A stretch of DNA of 64,000 bases. Source: Arthrobacter sp. 18067. GTDB taxonomy: Bacteria; Actinomycetota; Actinomycetes; Actinomycetales; Micrococcaceae. Positions 24,329 to 32,247 of the stretch are shown one piece after another. Each line of letters starts with the position of its first letter. Position 1 is the stretch's first letter. Under the pieces are notes generated by a model. That model saw nothing but the letters and a program-made list of their open reading frames with translations. It was not told the DNA's origin and searched no databases. The translations under genes and the position numbers were made by a program. The stretch lies in NCBI RefSeq assembly GCF_902706295.1, contig NZ_CACSJJ010000010.1, forward strand, positions 1 to 64,000, in the 5' to 3' direction.

Positions 24329-25086
24329 CTACTGGCGTTCAGTGAGCCGATACACCGATACGTGGCTGCGGGACTCCGCCGTGAATTCGCTCCGGTCCCA
24401 ATCCGCCCATCTGGACTCCAGTTCAAAACCTGCTATCCGCGCCATGAGATCGAGCTCGCTCGGCCAGATGTAGCGGTGTGGCGTCCGGCCAATCAGTGCC
24501 TCCCGCCCATCGGAAAGGTCGGAGCCGAACCGCACATGGTGCGAGACGACGTGCTGGCGGAGCACATCGTAAGTGTCCACCAACAAGTAGCCGGGCTCGC
24601 TCACTTCCACCGTTCCCCCATGTCCCGGGGGCAGTGAACGCAGTTGTGGAACCCAGAGTTCAATGACAAACCGACCGCCGGGGGCGAGATGGCCGGCAGC
24701 GTTCTCGAAGCACCGGACTTGCTGGTCCTGTGTCAGAAGATTGGCGATGGTGTTGAACACCAGGAAGGCCAGGGTGAAGTTCCCGCCTATCGAAGCCTCG
24801 GACATATCGCCCTGAACCACGGGTATCCGGTCTTCGCCCACTTTTTCACGCAGGCGGGCGATCATCGCATGGACAGCTCAATCCCACTTACCGGGACACC
24901 CGCTTCTGAGAGGGGAATGGCAACCCGTCCCGTACCGATCGCAAACTCGACGGCGGGACCTCCCTGCGCGAGTTCGGCCAAAACCGCCACGGTGGGCGCC
25001 AGCACGTCCGCCGAAAACATGCCTTCGCCTGGGGTGTCATAGTGTTTGGCGGCGTGGGCGTCCCAAAGCTGTTGCTGGTTGATCAT
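24329..25086 (-). pseudogene. Class I SAM methyltransferase, frameshifted
   Basis: Two frames carry one protein. The first, from ATG 25086 (MINQQQLWDAHAAKHYDTPG), has the SAM-binding motif VEFAIGTGRVAIPLSEAG and ends GIELSMR-stop near 24862. The second resumes with MIARLREKVGEDRIPVVQGD and continues with FTLAFLVFNTIANLL and LAPGGRFVIELW to 24329. Intact relatives read GIELSxxMIARLREK, so one base is missing near 24865. The total of 758 bases is one short of 253 codons. A recent inactivating deletion, a sequencing error or programmed frameshifting would all fit; an ATGA overlap also allows re-initiation. Confidence 0.8.
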
Positions 25087-25150
25087 GCTGCCACTATTCC
25101 AGCTGGCGGCCGGCGATTTGAAGAGGCTCGTCCCCACCTATGCTTGAGGA

Positions 25151-25615
25151 ATGGGTGAAAAGGCAAGGGCTGTGGACCACAAGGCCTTGGCCGTCTGCAT
25201 GATCGATATTTCGTCCGACATTCGCCGTAAGTCGCTGAACGAGACCGGTGTCCGCCCCATTTCCAACGGCGTCTTGGAGATCCTAAGGGTCATCGAAAGC
25301 CATCCTGGCGTCACCGTTGCCGAAGTGGCCGCACGTCTGGGCCGGCAACTGAGCAACGTGAGTGCCCAGCTGCGGGAACTCGTAGCGGCAGGCCTGGTCA
25401 CCCGCGTCAAGGATGCCTCGGACAAGCGCTACGTTTCCCTGCACCCCACGGACGAATCCAAACGGATCAAGGCACTGCTCGAAGGGGCCTGGGCTGCTGC
25501 GCTGACCGAAGCCAGCCAGCGTCTGCTCCCGGAAGAACGTGAACAGATTGCAGCCAGCCTTGCGGCCCTGCAGCGACTGGCGTCCTTCCTTGCTGAGCCG
25601 GAAAACCCGGCCTAG
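25151..25615 (+). CDS. MarR-like winged-helix regulator
   Basis: 154 residues; ATG 25151 with GAGG close upstream. The helix-turn-helix is at ~40-100: NGVLEILRVIESHPGVTVAE, AARLGRQLSNVSAQLRELVA and wing VKDASDKRYVSLHP. Helical dimerisation segments flank it. The MFS exporter gene starts 96 bases downstream on the same strand, and a perfect palindrome lies between. Control of the exporter is likely. Confidence 0.78.
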   Translation: MGEKARAVDHKALAVCMIDISSDIRRKSLNETGVRPISNGVLEILRVIESHPGVTVAEVAARLGRQLSNVSAQLRELVAAGLVTRVKDASDKRYVSLHPTDESKRIKALLEGAWAAALTEASQRLLPEEREQIAASLAALQRLASFLAEPENPA

Positions 25616-25663
25616 GCGCACGTAAGGCACATCACCCCTACAGTGCTTACGGGCATCACCCAA

Positions 25664-25693
25664 AGTACTTATACTTTCATAAGTATAAGTACT
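25664..25693. promoter_or_regulatory. Perfect 12-bp inverted repeat operator before the MFS exporter
   Basis: AGTACTTATACT (25664-25675) and AGTATAAGTACT (25682-25693) are exact inverted repeats with a 6-base spacer. The site ends 18 bases before the ATG of the exporter gene, so a bound protein would block transcription or translation. The MarR gene just upstream is the likely source. Confidence 0.75.
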
Positions 25694-25711
25694 GACAAGA
25701 ATGGGTGACGC

Positions 25712-27205
25712 ATGGCATCACAACTACTCGGAACATCGGGCTCGAAAGCCCAAGCAGGCACAACGGCCCCACCGGATAGGCAAGGCAACAAAGGCCTCGG
25801 CTGGCGCGCCCTGCCTTTCCTGGCACTGGCCCAATTCATGGTGGTCCTGGACGGCACCATCGTGAACCTGGCCCTCCCACGCCTCCAAGTGGAGATGGGT
25901 ATCAGCGACTCGACGCGAGCCTGGGTGGTCACCGCCTACGCCCTCGTTTTCGGTGCCTTCCTCCTGCTGGGCGGACGGATCGCGGACTTCTGGGGACGGA
26001 AGCGCACCTTCATCACGGCCTCGGCTGGCTTCGCCGTCGCTTCCCTCATTGGCGGACTGGCCCAGCAGCCGTGGGAACTGATCGGAGCACGAGCACTGCA
26101 GGGCATCTTCGCGGCGCTGCTCGCCCCGGCGGCGTTGGCACTCCTGACGGTCGCCTTCCCCGGCGGCAAGGACCGCGGCACCGCCTTCGCCATCTTCGGA
26201 TCCATCAGTGGCGTGGGTGCGGCAGTGGGAGTTTTGCTCGGCGGCTTCCTCACGGAGTATGTCTCGTGGCGCTGGTGCTTCTTCGTCAACATCCCCATCG
26301 CCATCATCGCGCTCATCGGAGTCTGGTCACTGGTGACCGAAAGCAAAGCCGGCGGTTCCACCAAATACGACTGGCCCGGCGTTGTTCTCGCCGCTTTGGG
26401 CCTCGGCTCTTTGGTCTTCGGCTTTGCCAATGCCGAGCACGGCTGGGGCGCCGTAGAATCCTGGGGTTTCATCGCTGCGGGCGCGCTGCTGCTGGTACTT
26501 TTCGTCGCCGTCGAACGCAGGGTCAAGAACCCGCTGCTGCCTCTTCGCGTTGCTACTGAACGTAATCGCGCGGCAGCATTCCTCGCGTCATTCCTGGCGG
26601 GCGCGGTGCTGATCGGCGGCATCCTGTTCATCAACTTCCACCTCCAGATTGTCCTGGGTTTCGCACCGTTCGCCGCCGGAATCGCGTCATTGCCCATGAC
26701 CGTGGTGCTGATCATCACGGCAGGGCTCGTGGCGAAGAACCTCGCCAAGCTGGGAGCCGGAATTCCGAGCGCGCTTGGTCCGGTTTTCATGGCCGCAGCC
26801 ATGCTGTGGCTCACCCAGGTCACACCTGAAGGCTCGTACGCAGTGCATCTGCTGCCCGCGCTGGTGCTGATGGGCATCGGGCTTGGCATGGTCTTCGTCC
26901 CGATGCAGAACCTGGCCCTTTTCGGGGTGGACAAGAATGACGCAGGCGTCGCCAGCGCCTTGGTCAATGCTTCGCAGCAGATCGGCGGCTCGCTGGGCAT
27001 CGCCCTCTTCAGCGCGATCGCGGCGGCAGCCACCGCCGCGGCCGGCGGTGAGACGCTGGCCGCACTGACTTCCGGATACTCGACGGTCTTCCTCTGGGCG
27101 GCGGGAGTCTCGGTACTGATCACCCCGATCGCACTCCTGCTCATCAGGATCGATCGCAAAACTTTCAGCGGAACAGGCGATACACCGCACGTCCACCTGG
27201 GGTAA
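25712..27205 (+). CDS. MFS drug exporter, DHA2 (EmrB/QacA) type
   Basis: 497 residues with about 14 membrane helices. Signatures: LAQFMVVLDGTIVNLALPRL (DHA motif D1 region), WVVTAYALVFGAFLLLGGRI, the loop 2-3 motif GGRIADFWGRKRTF, and motif C-like ISGVGAAVGVLLGGFLTEY. It probably exports cationic or lipophilic toxicants by proton antiport. Regulation by the adjacent MarR protein is suggested by the palindrome just before the start. A strong terminator follows. Confidence 0.88.
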   Translation: MASQLLGTSGSKAQAGTTAPPDRQGNKGLGWRALPFLALAQFMVVLDGTIVNLALPRLQVEMGISDSTRAWVVTAYALVFGAFLLLGGRIADFWGRKRTFITASAGFAVASLIGGLAQQPWELIGARALQGIFAALLAPAALALLTVAFPGGKDRGTAFAIFGSISGVGAAVGVLLGGFLTEYVSWRWCFFVNIPIAIIALIGVWSLVTESKAGGSTKYDWPGVVLAALGLGSLVFGFANAEHGWGAVESWGFIAAGALLLVLFVAVERRVKNPLLPLRVATERNRAAAFLASFLAGAVLIGGILFINFHLQIVLGFAPFAAGIASLPMTVVLIITAGLVAKNLAKLGAGIPSALGPVFMAAAMLWLTQVTPEGSYAVHLLPALVLMGIGLGMVFVPMQNLALFGVDKNDAGVASALVNASQQIGGSLGIALFSAIAAAATAAAGGETLAALTSGYSTVFLWAAGVSVLITPIALLLIRIDRKTFSGTGDTPHVHLG

Positions 27206-27208
27206 GCC

Positions 27209-27246
27209 AAAGGCGCCGCAGCCCATTCAAGGGCTGCGGCGCCTTT
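27209..27246. terminator. Strong intrinsic terminator after the MFS exporter
   Basis: A perfect 16-bp stem (27209-27224 with 27231-27246; AAAGGCGCCGCAGCCC on the left) has the loop ATTCAA and begins four bases after the stop. The A and T ends of the stem allow termination in both directions. Confidence 0.9.
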
Positions 27247-27380
27247 GCGCTGCGATGCAGGGCGGTGAATTACGACGGCGGACGCCTCACGTAAAGATTG
27301 GCGTGATATAACTCACATTCTGTAAGCTGAATTCAAAGTCACGCAGCCGGCTTTCATCGTGCTACTCCCGGGAGGTCCCG

Positions 27381-27740
27381 TTGGCCCCCAATTCGCTCAA
27401 GGCCGAGATTCTTCTCGCCCATGGCGTCGGCCCCTCAGCTGCCAGTGTCGCTCGACGAAGAGCAGCTGAAAACCATGGCCACCACCATCGCGTTGCCAAC
27501 AAACCCGATGCCCTCCTGGGTGCCATAGCCGTCCGGCAACTCTTCCACCGCTGGCCTTTGGTGCCCTCCCGCGAACTGGAACGGATCCGCCACGTCCTCA
27601 TCCACTGCGACCAACTGGGCTCGCCGGACACCCATCATTTGTCCGAGCCGGCCCAAGCCTTGCTGGACCTCATCAACGGTGAGTTGGACCGGCGTCGTGC
27701 ACTTGCCAAAACCCGGCAGGAAACCGCCAGCAGCAACTGA
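27381..27740 (+). CDS. Hypothetical protein, 119 aa
   Basis: The TTG at 27381 is chosen because GGGAGG lies 5-10 bases upstream. The product (MAPNSLKAEILLAHGVGPSA...) is helical and basic, with a His-rich patch (ENHGHHHRVANKPD) and a conserved-looking block LFHRWPLVPSRELERIRHVL. There is no membrane segment. It converges on ridA with 4 bases between stops. No family recognised. Confidence 0.55.
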   Translation: MAPNSLKAEILLAHGVGPSAASVARRRAAENHGHHHRVANKPDALLGAIAVRQLFHRWPLVPSRELERIRHVLIHCDQLGSPDTHHLSEPAQALLDLINGELDRRRALAKTRQETASSN

Positions 27741-27744
27741 GGAC

Positions 27745-28125
27745 CTACGGGATGACCGCGACCACGTCGATCTCCACAAGGAAATCGCCCAGGAACGAGC
27801 CAACTGTGGTGCGCGCCGGGTACGGGGCCACAACGTACTTTTCGTAGATGGAGTTGAAGCCGTCAAAGTCGCGCCCCGGGTGGTGCAGGTGCACGGTCGC
27901 CTTGACCACGTGGGAGAAGTCCAGGCCGTGGGCACCCAGGACCTCGCCGAGGTTCTTCATGGCCTGGATGGTCTGCTCCTCGATGGTGATCCCGACGCGT
28001 TCGTCCGTGACGGGATCGTGCGGAGTCTGGCCCGCGGTATACAGGAATCCGTTGGCCACGATGGCCTGGGAGTAGGGACCGGCCGGGCTGGGTGCGAGGT
28101 CCGTGGTGACTTGGTGACGAGTCAT
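27745..28125 (-). CDS. RidA-family enamine/imine deaminase
   Basis: 126 residues, normal for the trimeric RidA/YjgF fold. Motifs: PAGPYSQAIVANGFLYTAGQ, EQTIQAMKNLGEVLGAHGLD and the C-terminal GDFLVEIDVVAV; the usual catalytic Arg of the ARTTV motif is present (PARTTVGSFLG). It hydrolyses reactive imines made by oxidases and PLP enzymes. It is last in the operon with the ABC importer and the 2-hydroxy-acid oxidase, which suits clearance of an oxidation intermediate. Confidence 0.9.
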   Translation of the reverse strand: MTRHQVTTDLAPSPAGPYSQAIVANGFLYTAGQTPHDPVTDERVGITIEEQTIQAMKNLGEVLGAHGLDFSHVVKATVHLHHPGRDFDGFNSIYEKYVVAPYPARTTVGSFLGDFLVEIDVVAVIP

Positions 28126-28157
28126 GATGGTGATGCCTTTCGTGGTGCTTGGAGAAC

Positions 28158-28925
28158 TTACAAAACCTTGGAGAGGAACGCCTTGGTGCGTTCGTGCTGC
28201 GGATTGCCCAGGACCTGCTCGGGCGGGCCGCTTTCCACCACCACGCCGCCGTCCATGAACACCACCTGATCGGCCACCTGCCGGGCGAAACCGAGTTCGT
28301 GCGTGACCACAACCATGGTCATTCCGGCTTCAGCCAAGGACTTCATCACGTCCAGGACTTCGCCTACCAATTCGGGGTCCAGTGCGGAGGTGGGCTCATC
28401 AAAGAGCATCAGCTTGGGCTTCATGGCCAGTGCCCGGGCAATCGCAATGCGCTGCTGCTGTCCGCCCGAGAGCTCCTGGGGGTAGGAGTGCCCGCGGTCG
28501 CCCAGGCCTACCCGGTCCAGCAGTGCCTGGGCTTCGACAACAACCTCGCGCCGCGGCCGGCCAAGAACATGCACCGGAGCCTCGATGATGTTCTCCAGGA
28601 CGGTCATGTGCGGGAAGAGGTTGAAACGCTGGAACACCATGCCGGCATTGAGCCGTGAGCGGGCCGTTTGGCGTTCCTTCATTTCGTAGAGCTTCCCATT
28701 GCGCTCCGCGTAGCCAACCAGGTGCTCATCCACGTAGAGGCGGCCGGCGTCAACCTTTTCGAGGTGGTTGATGCAGCGAAGGAACGTGGTCTTGCCGGAG
28801 CCCGACGGACCGATCAGGCAGGTCACCGATCCCTTTTCAACCCTGAGGTCAATGCCTTTCAGGATTTCGATAACGCCGAAGTTCTTCCGGACTCCCCGGG
28901 CTTCCACCATGGCGGTAGTCATCAT
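28158..28925 (-). CDS. Polar amino-acid-type ABC transporter ATPase
   Basis: 255 residues. Walker A is GPSGSGKTT, the Q-loop follows, the signature is LSGGQQQR, and Walker B is [14 protein letters not shown] with the H-loop in [15 protein letters not shown]. It overlaps the permease gene by four bases. It energises the importer with the permease and binding protein encoded upstream in the operon. Confidence 0.93.
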   Translation of the reverse strand: MMTTAMVEARGVRKNFGVIEILKGIDLRVEKGSVTCLIGPSGSGKTTFLRCINHLEKVDAGRLYVDEHLVGYAERNGKLYEMKERQTARSRLNAGMVFQRFNLFPHMTVLENIIEAPVHVLGRPRREVVVEAQALLDRVGLGDRGHSYPQELSGGQQQRIAIARALAMKPKLMLFDEPTSALDPELVGEVLDVMKSLAEAGMTMVVVTHELGFARQVADQVVFMDGGVVVESGPPEQVLGNPQHERTKAFLSKVL

Positions 28926-29845
28926 GCTGTCCTTGTCTTAGGCTTGCGGATCCGTCGCGGCGCTGAGTCGAAACCGCGGCCGTACCTGCGTTCAAGTTTG
29001 TTTTGGAAGAAGCTCAGGACAGTGGTCATGAGCAGGTACCAGAGACTGGCCACGATCAGCAGCGGAATGGTCTGGTAGTTGTTCGCGTAAATGATTTGGG
29101 CCGAGTAGAGCAGGTCCGAGATTGCCAGGACACTCACAAGGGAGGTCCCCTTCAGCATGGAAATCACTTGGTTGCCGGTGGGAGGCAGGACTACGCGCAT
29201 GGCCTGGGGCAGGATCACCCGGTTCATGAGCTTGCCGCCACTCATTCCCAAGGCACGGGCGGCGTCGTACTGGCCCTTGTCCACGGAGCCGATGCCACCA
29301 CGGATAATCTCGGCCATGTACGCGGCCTCGTTCAACGACAGGCCCAGGAGCGCGGCCCCCAGCGGTGAAATCAGCACGTTGGCGGAGCCCAGGACCATGG
29401 ACGGCCCTCCGAACGGAAGCCCGAACGCGATCACCGGGTAAAGGGCTGCAATGTTGTACCAAAAGATCAGCTGGACCAGCAGCGGTGTACCGCGGAAGAA
29501 CCAGATGTAGCCACGGCTGATGGTGCTCAGGATCGGGTTGTCGGAAAGCCGCATGATGGCCAGCAGCGTACCCAGGGCTATGCCGACGGTCATGGACACC
29601 ACTGTCAGCAGGATTGTCAGTCCGGCGCCGGCAAGGATCTGCGGGGCGAACAGGTAGGACACCACGACGTCCCACCGGTAACGCTCGTTCACTGCCACAT
29701 CCCATGCGGCGCTCAGCGCTACAAGGATCAGGACGATAGCCAGGGCCAAGCGGACCGGGTGCTTAAGGGGCACCACGGGAATCGAATCCCCGGAAGCCGC
29801 CGTCGCCGGCTCCTTGGTGTCGGAGACTGGGGGTTGATTATGCAT
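28922..29845 (-). CDS. Polar amino-acid-type ABC transporter permease
   Basis: 307 residues from ATG 29845 ([12 protein letters not shown]), chosen over 29875 because GAGGTG lies a few bases upstream. A cytoplasmic N-terminal arm precedes helix 1. The HisM/GlnP-type domain has [34 protein letters not shown], the EAA loop ([20 protein letters not shown]) and a C-terminal basic tail. Single permease genes of this type usually form homodimers. Confidence 0.9.
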   Translation of the reverse strand: MHNQPPVSDTKEPATAASGDSIPVVPLKHPVRLALAIVLILVALSAAWDVAVNERYRWDVVVSYLFAPQILAGAGLTILLTVVSMTVGIALGTLLAIMRLSDNPILSTISRGYIWFFRGTPLLVQLIFWYNIAALYPVIAFGLPFGGPSMVLGSANVLISPLGAALLGLSLNEAAYMAEIIRGGIGSVDKGQYDAARALGMSGGKLMNRVILPQAMRVVLPPTGNQVISMLKGTSLVSVLAISDLLYSAQIIYANNYQTIPLLIVASLWYLLMTTVLSFFQNKLERRYGRGFDSAPRRIRKPKTRTA

Positions 29846-29889
29846 TGCCGTCACCTCTTTGCTGGTGGAATTCATTACTGTGTATTCCG

Positions 29890-30831
29890 CTACTGGGCGA
29901 AGTTGACGCGGGCGTCGGTGATGGCACTGGTCTCCAGGCCGTACTTACCGAGCACCTTGGCGTAGGACTCGCTCTTGATCACGGCGTCCAGCGCAGCGGA
30001 AACGGACTTCACCAAGCCGGATTCCTTCGGCACCCCCACACCCACGGGAGCAAACTCGTACGTCCGGGCAACCTCGATCTGCGGGTTCTGGGTAGCTGCG
30101 TAATTCAGGATGGGCGAGTCGGCCAGTACCGTGTCCAGGCGTCCGCTGGTGAGGGCGGAGATTGCCTGCCGGGTGTCCTGGAATTCGCTCTTCTGGATGG
30201 CTTCCTTGCCGGCGGCAGCGCACGCTTCGTCGTACTCGGGAACATTCACGGTCAACTGGTACGAGCCCGTGAGGAGTCCCACTTTCTTTCCACACAGCGC
30301 GTTCTCGTCCTTGATGCCTGCCGGGTTGCCCTTGGGAACCGCGATCGCGTTACCGATTTGCATGTAGTCCACGAAGTCCAGGACTTCCATGCGCTTCTCC
30401 GTTGGGGTCATGGAAGAGACCGTCATGTCGTAGCGGTCGGCTGCCAGGCCGGGAATGATGGAGTCGAAGTTGGCCACCTGGATGTCCACTTTGACACCCA
30501 ACGCCTCGCCGATGAGACGGGCCACATCCGGATTGGTTCCGGTCATTTCCTGCGTGCCTTCGCGGTAGAACTGCGTCGGCGGTTCGTTGGTGGGGATGGC
30601 CACGCGCAGGACCTTGGAAGCCTTGATGGACTCCGGGAGAAGGTCGACGGCGGCCTGGTTGACTTCCAGCGCGGGGACGCCGGTGCCCGCTGCGGCTGCG
30701 TCGCCGGACGGGTTCGACGCCGCTGCGTTGCCGGTGGGGCTGCATGCCGTCACTGCCAGCATGAGCGCTGCCGTGACGACGACGGTGGGTAAGCCGAGTT
30801 TGGTTCGTTGAGTCGCTGGGGAATTTTTCAT
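29890..30831 (-). CDS. ABC transporter substrate-binding lipoprotein (family 3)
   Basis: 313 residues from ATG 30831 (MKNSPATQRTKLGL). Lipoprotein signal with lipobox LAVTAC. The family 3 solute-binding fold shows VLRVAIPTNEPPTQFY, TGTNPDVARLIGEALGV, DMTVSSMTPTEKRMEVLDF and GKKVGLLTGSYQLTVN. These proteins usually bind amino acids or opine-like compounds through Arg and Asp contacts. It starts 11 bases after the oxidase gene, so binding protein and oxidase are co-expressed. Confidence 0.9.
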   Translation of the reverse strand: MKNSPATQRTKLGLPTVVVTAALMLAVTACSPTGNAAASNPSGDAAAAGTGVPALEVNQAAVDLLPESIKASKVLRVAIPTNEPPTQFYREGTQEMTGTNPDVARLIGEALGVKVDIQVANFDSIIPGLAADRYDMTVSSMTPTEKRMEVLDFVDYMQIGNAIAVPKGNPAGIKDENALCGKKVGLLTGSYQLTVNVPEYDEACAAAGKEAIQKSEFQDTRQAISALTSGRLDTVLADSPILNYAATQNPQIEVARTYEFAPVGVGVPKESGLVKSVSAALDAVIKSESYAKVLGKYGLETSAITDARVNFAQ

Positions 30832-30841
30832 GTCTGGGTGC

Positions 30842-32119
30842 TCATTTCTGCAGAGCCCAGGTGGGCTCGGTGGGTTGGGTGCGGGTGAACGCTTCATTGC
30901 GGTGCCGGATCAAGGCCCGGCCTTCGGTACGCAGTTCCTCGATGGTGGACACTCCGAGGAGCATCATGGTGCGGGTCATTTCGGCCCGGAACATTTTCAG
31001 GACGTGGGCCACGCCTGCCTCACTGGCCGCAGCCAGCCCGTAAAGGTAGGGGCGGCCGATGGAACAGGCATCAGCGCCGAGGGCCAACGCCTTGACCACG
31101 TCCGAACCCCGGCGGATTCCGCCGTCGACGATGATTTCCATCCGACCGGCAGTCTTCTCGATAATGTCCGGAAGGACGTCCAGCGGTGCTGCCATGTGGT
31201 CCAACTGCCGTCCGCCATGGTTGCTGACCTGGATGGCGTCGATTCCCATGGCAGCTGCCAGCGCGGCGTCGTTCGCATTCACAACGCCTTTCAGCACGAT
31301 CGGACCGTTCCAGCGATCCCGCAGGTCCCGGATATCGTCCCAATCGGTGGGCTCATAGGAACCGGCGAGCAGCGTGCGCCACATGTCCGGCGAGCTGGCG
31401 AGCGGGCCCTCAGGCACCTCGGCGTCCAGGTTGGGGAAGGCGATCGCGTCATTGGCCAGGAATCCCAGCGCCCACGCGGGGTGCAACATTCCCTCCACAA
31501 CCGTCTTCGGTTTGATGGACGGCGGGGCGGTGAATCCGTTCCGGTAATCGCGTTCGCGGTGTCCGATGGCCCGGCAATCGACGTTGACCAGCAGGGCTTC
31601 GTAACCGGCCTTGGACACCCGGTCCAGGACGGCCTGCAGCAGGCCCTTGTCCGAGGTGGGTTCCAGGTTGAACCATCGGCGAAGTCCCGGCGCCGCGGCG
31701 CTGACATCCTCCATGGTGGTGGTGCTCAGGTGGGCCAGACCGTACGGAATGCCTTCGGCAAGCGCTGCACGGGCGACGGCGGACTCACCCTGCGGGTGGA
31801 ACAGCCGGGTACCGCCTGTGGGTGAGAGAGTCACCGGCATCGAAACGGGTCCGCCCAGAAGGGTTGAGCTGAGGTCGAAGTTGTCCACGGAGCCCCACTT
31901 GGGGAGGAAGGACCAATCGTCGAACGATGACCGGTTGCGGCGCAGCGATACCTCGTCTTCACCGCCACCTTCGATGTATTCGAAGATGCTCTTGGGCAGG
32001 CGCCTGGCCGCCAGCTTCCGCATGTCCTCCACGCTGTAGCACTTACGCGACAGGCGCTCCGAGACGGATCGGGCCGGTCCCTGCACCGAGGCGAGAGCCT
32101 TGATGTCCTTGAGTTTCAT
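30842..32119 (-). CDS. FMN-dependent alpha-hydroxy-acid oxidase/dehydrogenase
   Basis: 425 residues. TIM-barrel signatures: YSVEDMRKLAARRLPKSIFEYIEGG, TPVTLSPTGGTRLFHPQGE, NVDCRAIGHRERDYRNGFT, the active-site block SNHGGRQLDHM (His301 catalytic base), and the FMN phosphate motif VDGGIRRGSDVVKALALGAD. Relatives oxidise lactate, glycolate or mandelate to the 2-oxo acid. It is the first gene of the operon with the ABC importer and RidA, and is divergent from the PucR regulator, so the substrate is probably the imported compound. No membrane segment is visible. Confidence 0.9.
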   Translation of the reverse strand: MKLKDIKALASVQGPARSVSERLSRKCYSVEDMRKLAARRLPKSIFEYIEGGGEDEVSLRRNRSSFDDWSFLPKWGSVDNFDLSSTLLGGPVSMPVTLSPTGGTRLFHPQGESAVARAALAEGIPYGLAHLSTTTMEDVSAAAPGLRRWFNLEPTSDKGLLQAVLDRVSKAGYEALLVNVDCRAIGHRERDYRNGFTAPPSIKPKTVVEGMLHPAWALGFLANDAIAFPNLDAEVPEGPLASSPDMWRTLLAGSYEPTDWDDIRDLRDRWNGPIVLKGVVNANDAALAAAMGIDAIQVSNHGGRQLDHMAAPLDVLPDIIEKTAGRMEIIVDGGIRRGSDVVKALALGADACSIGRPYLYGLAAASEAGVAHVLKMFRAEMTRTMMLLGVSTIEELRTEGRALIRHRNEAFTRTQPTEPTWALQK

Positions 32120-32210
32120 GGTGTGTCCTCTGCGTTCCTGCTGGGGTTACCCGCCCAGCTTCTTCCCCAATAGTGACGCAGATCTCCATCTCTCTATATG
32201 TGAATTCCTC

Positions 32211-32234
32211 CACAAGATGGAAAAATCTCTTGTG
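32211..32234. promoter_or_regulatory. Inverted repeat in the oxidase/PucR divergent promoter
   Basis: CACAAGA (32211-32217) and TCTTGTG (32228-32234) form a perfect 7-bp inverted repeat with a 10-base spacer, 13 bases before the PucR ATG. The 128-base region is A+T-rich. It is a candidate site for the PucR protein. Confidence 0.5.
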
Positions 32235-32247
32235 ATAACGTCCATGT

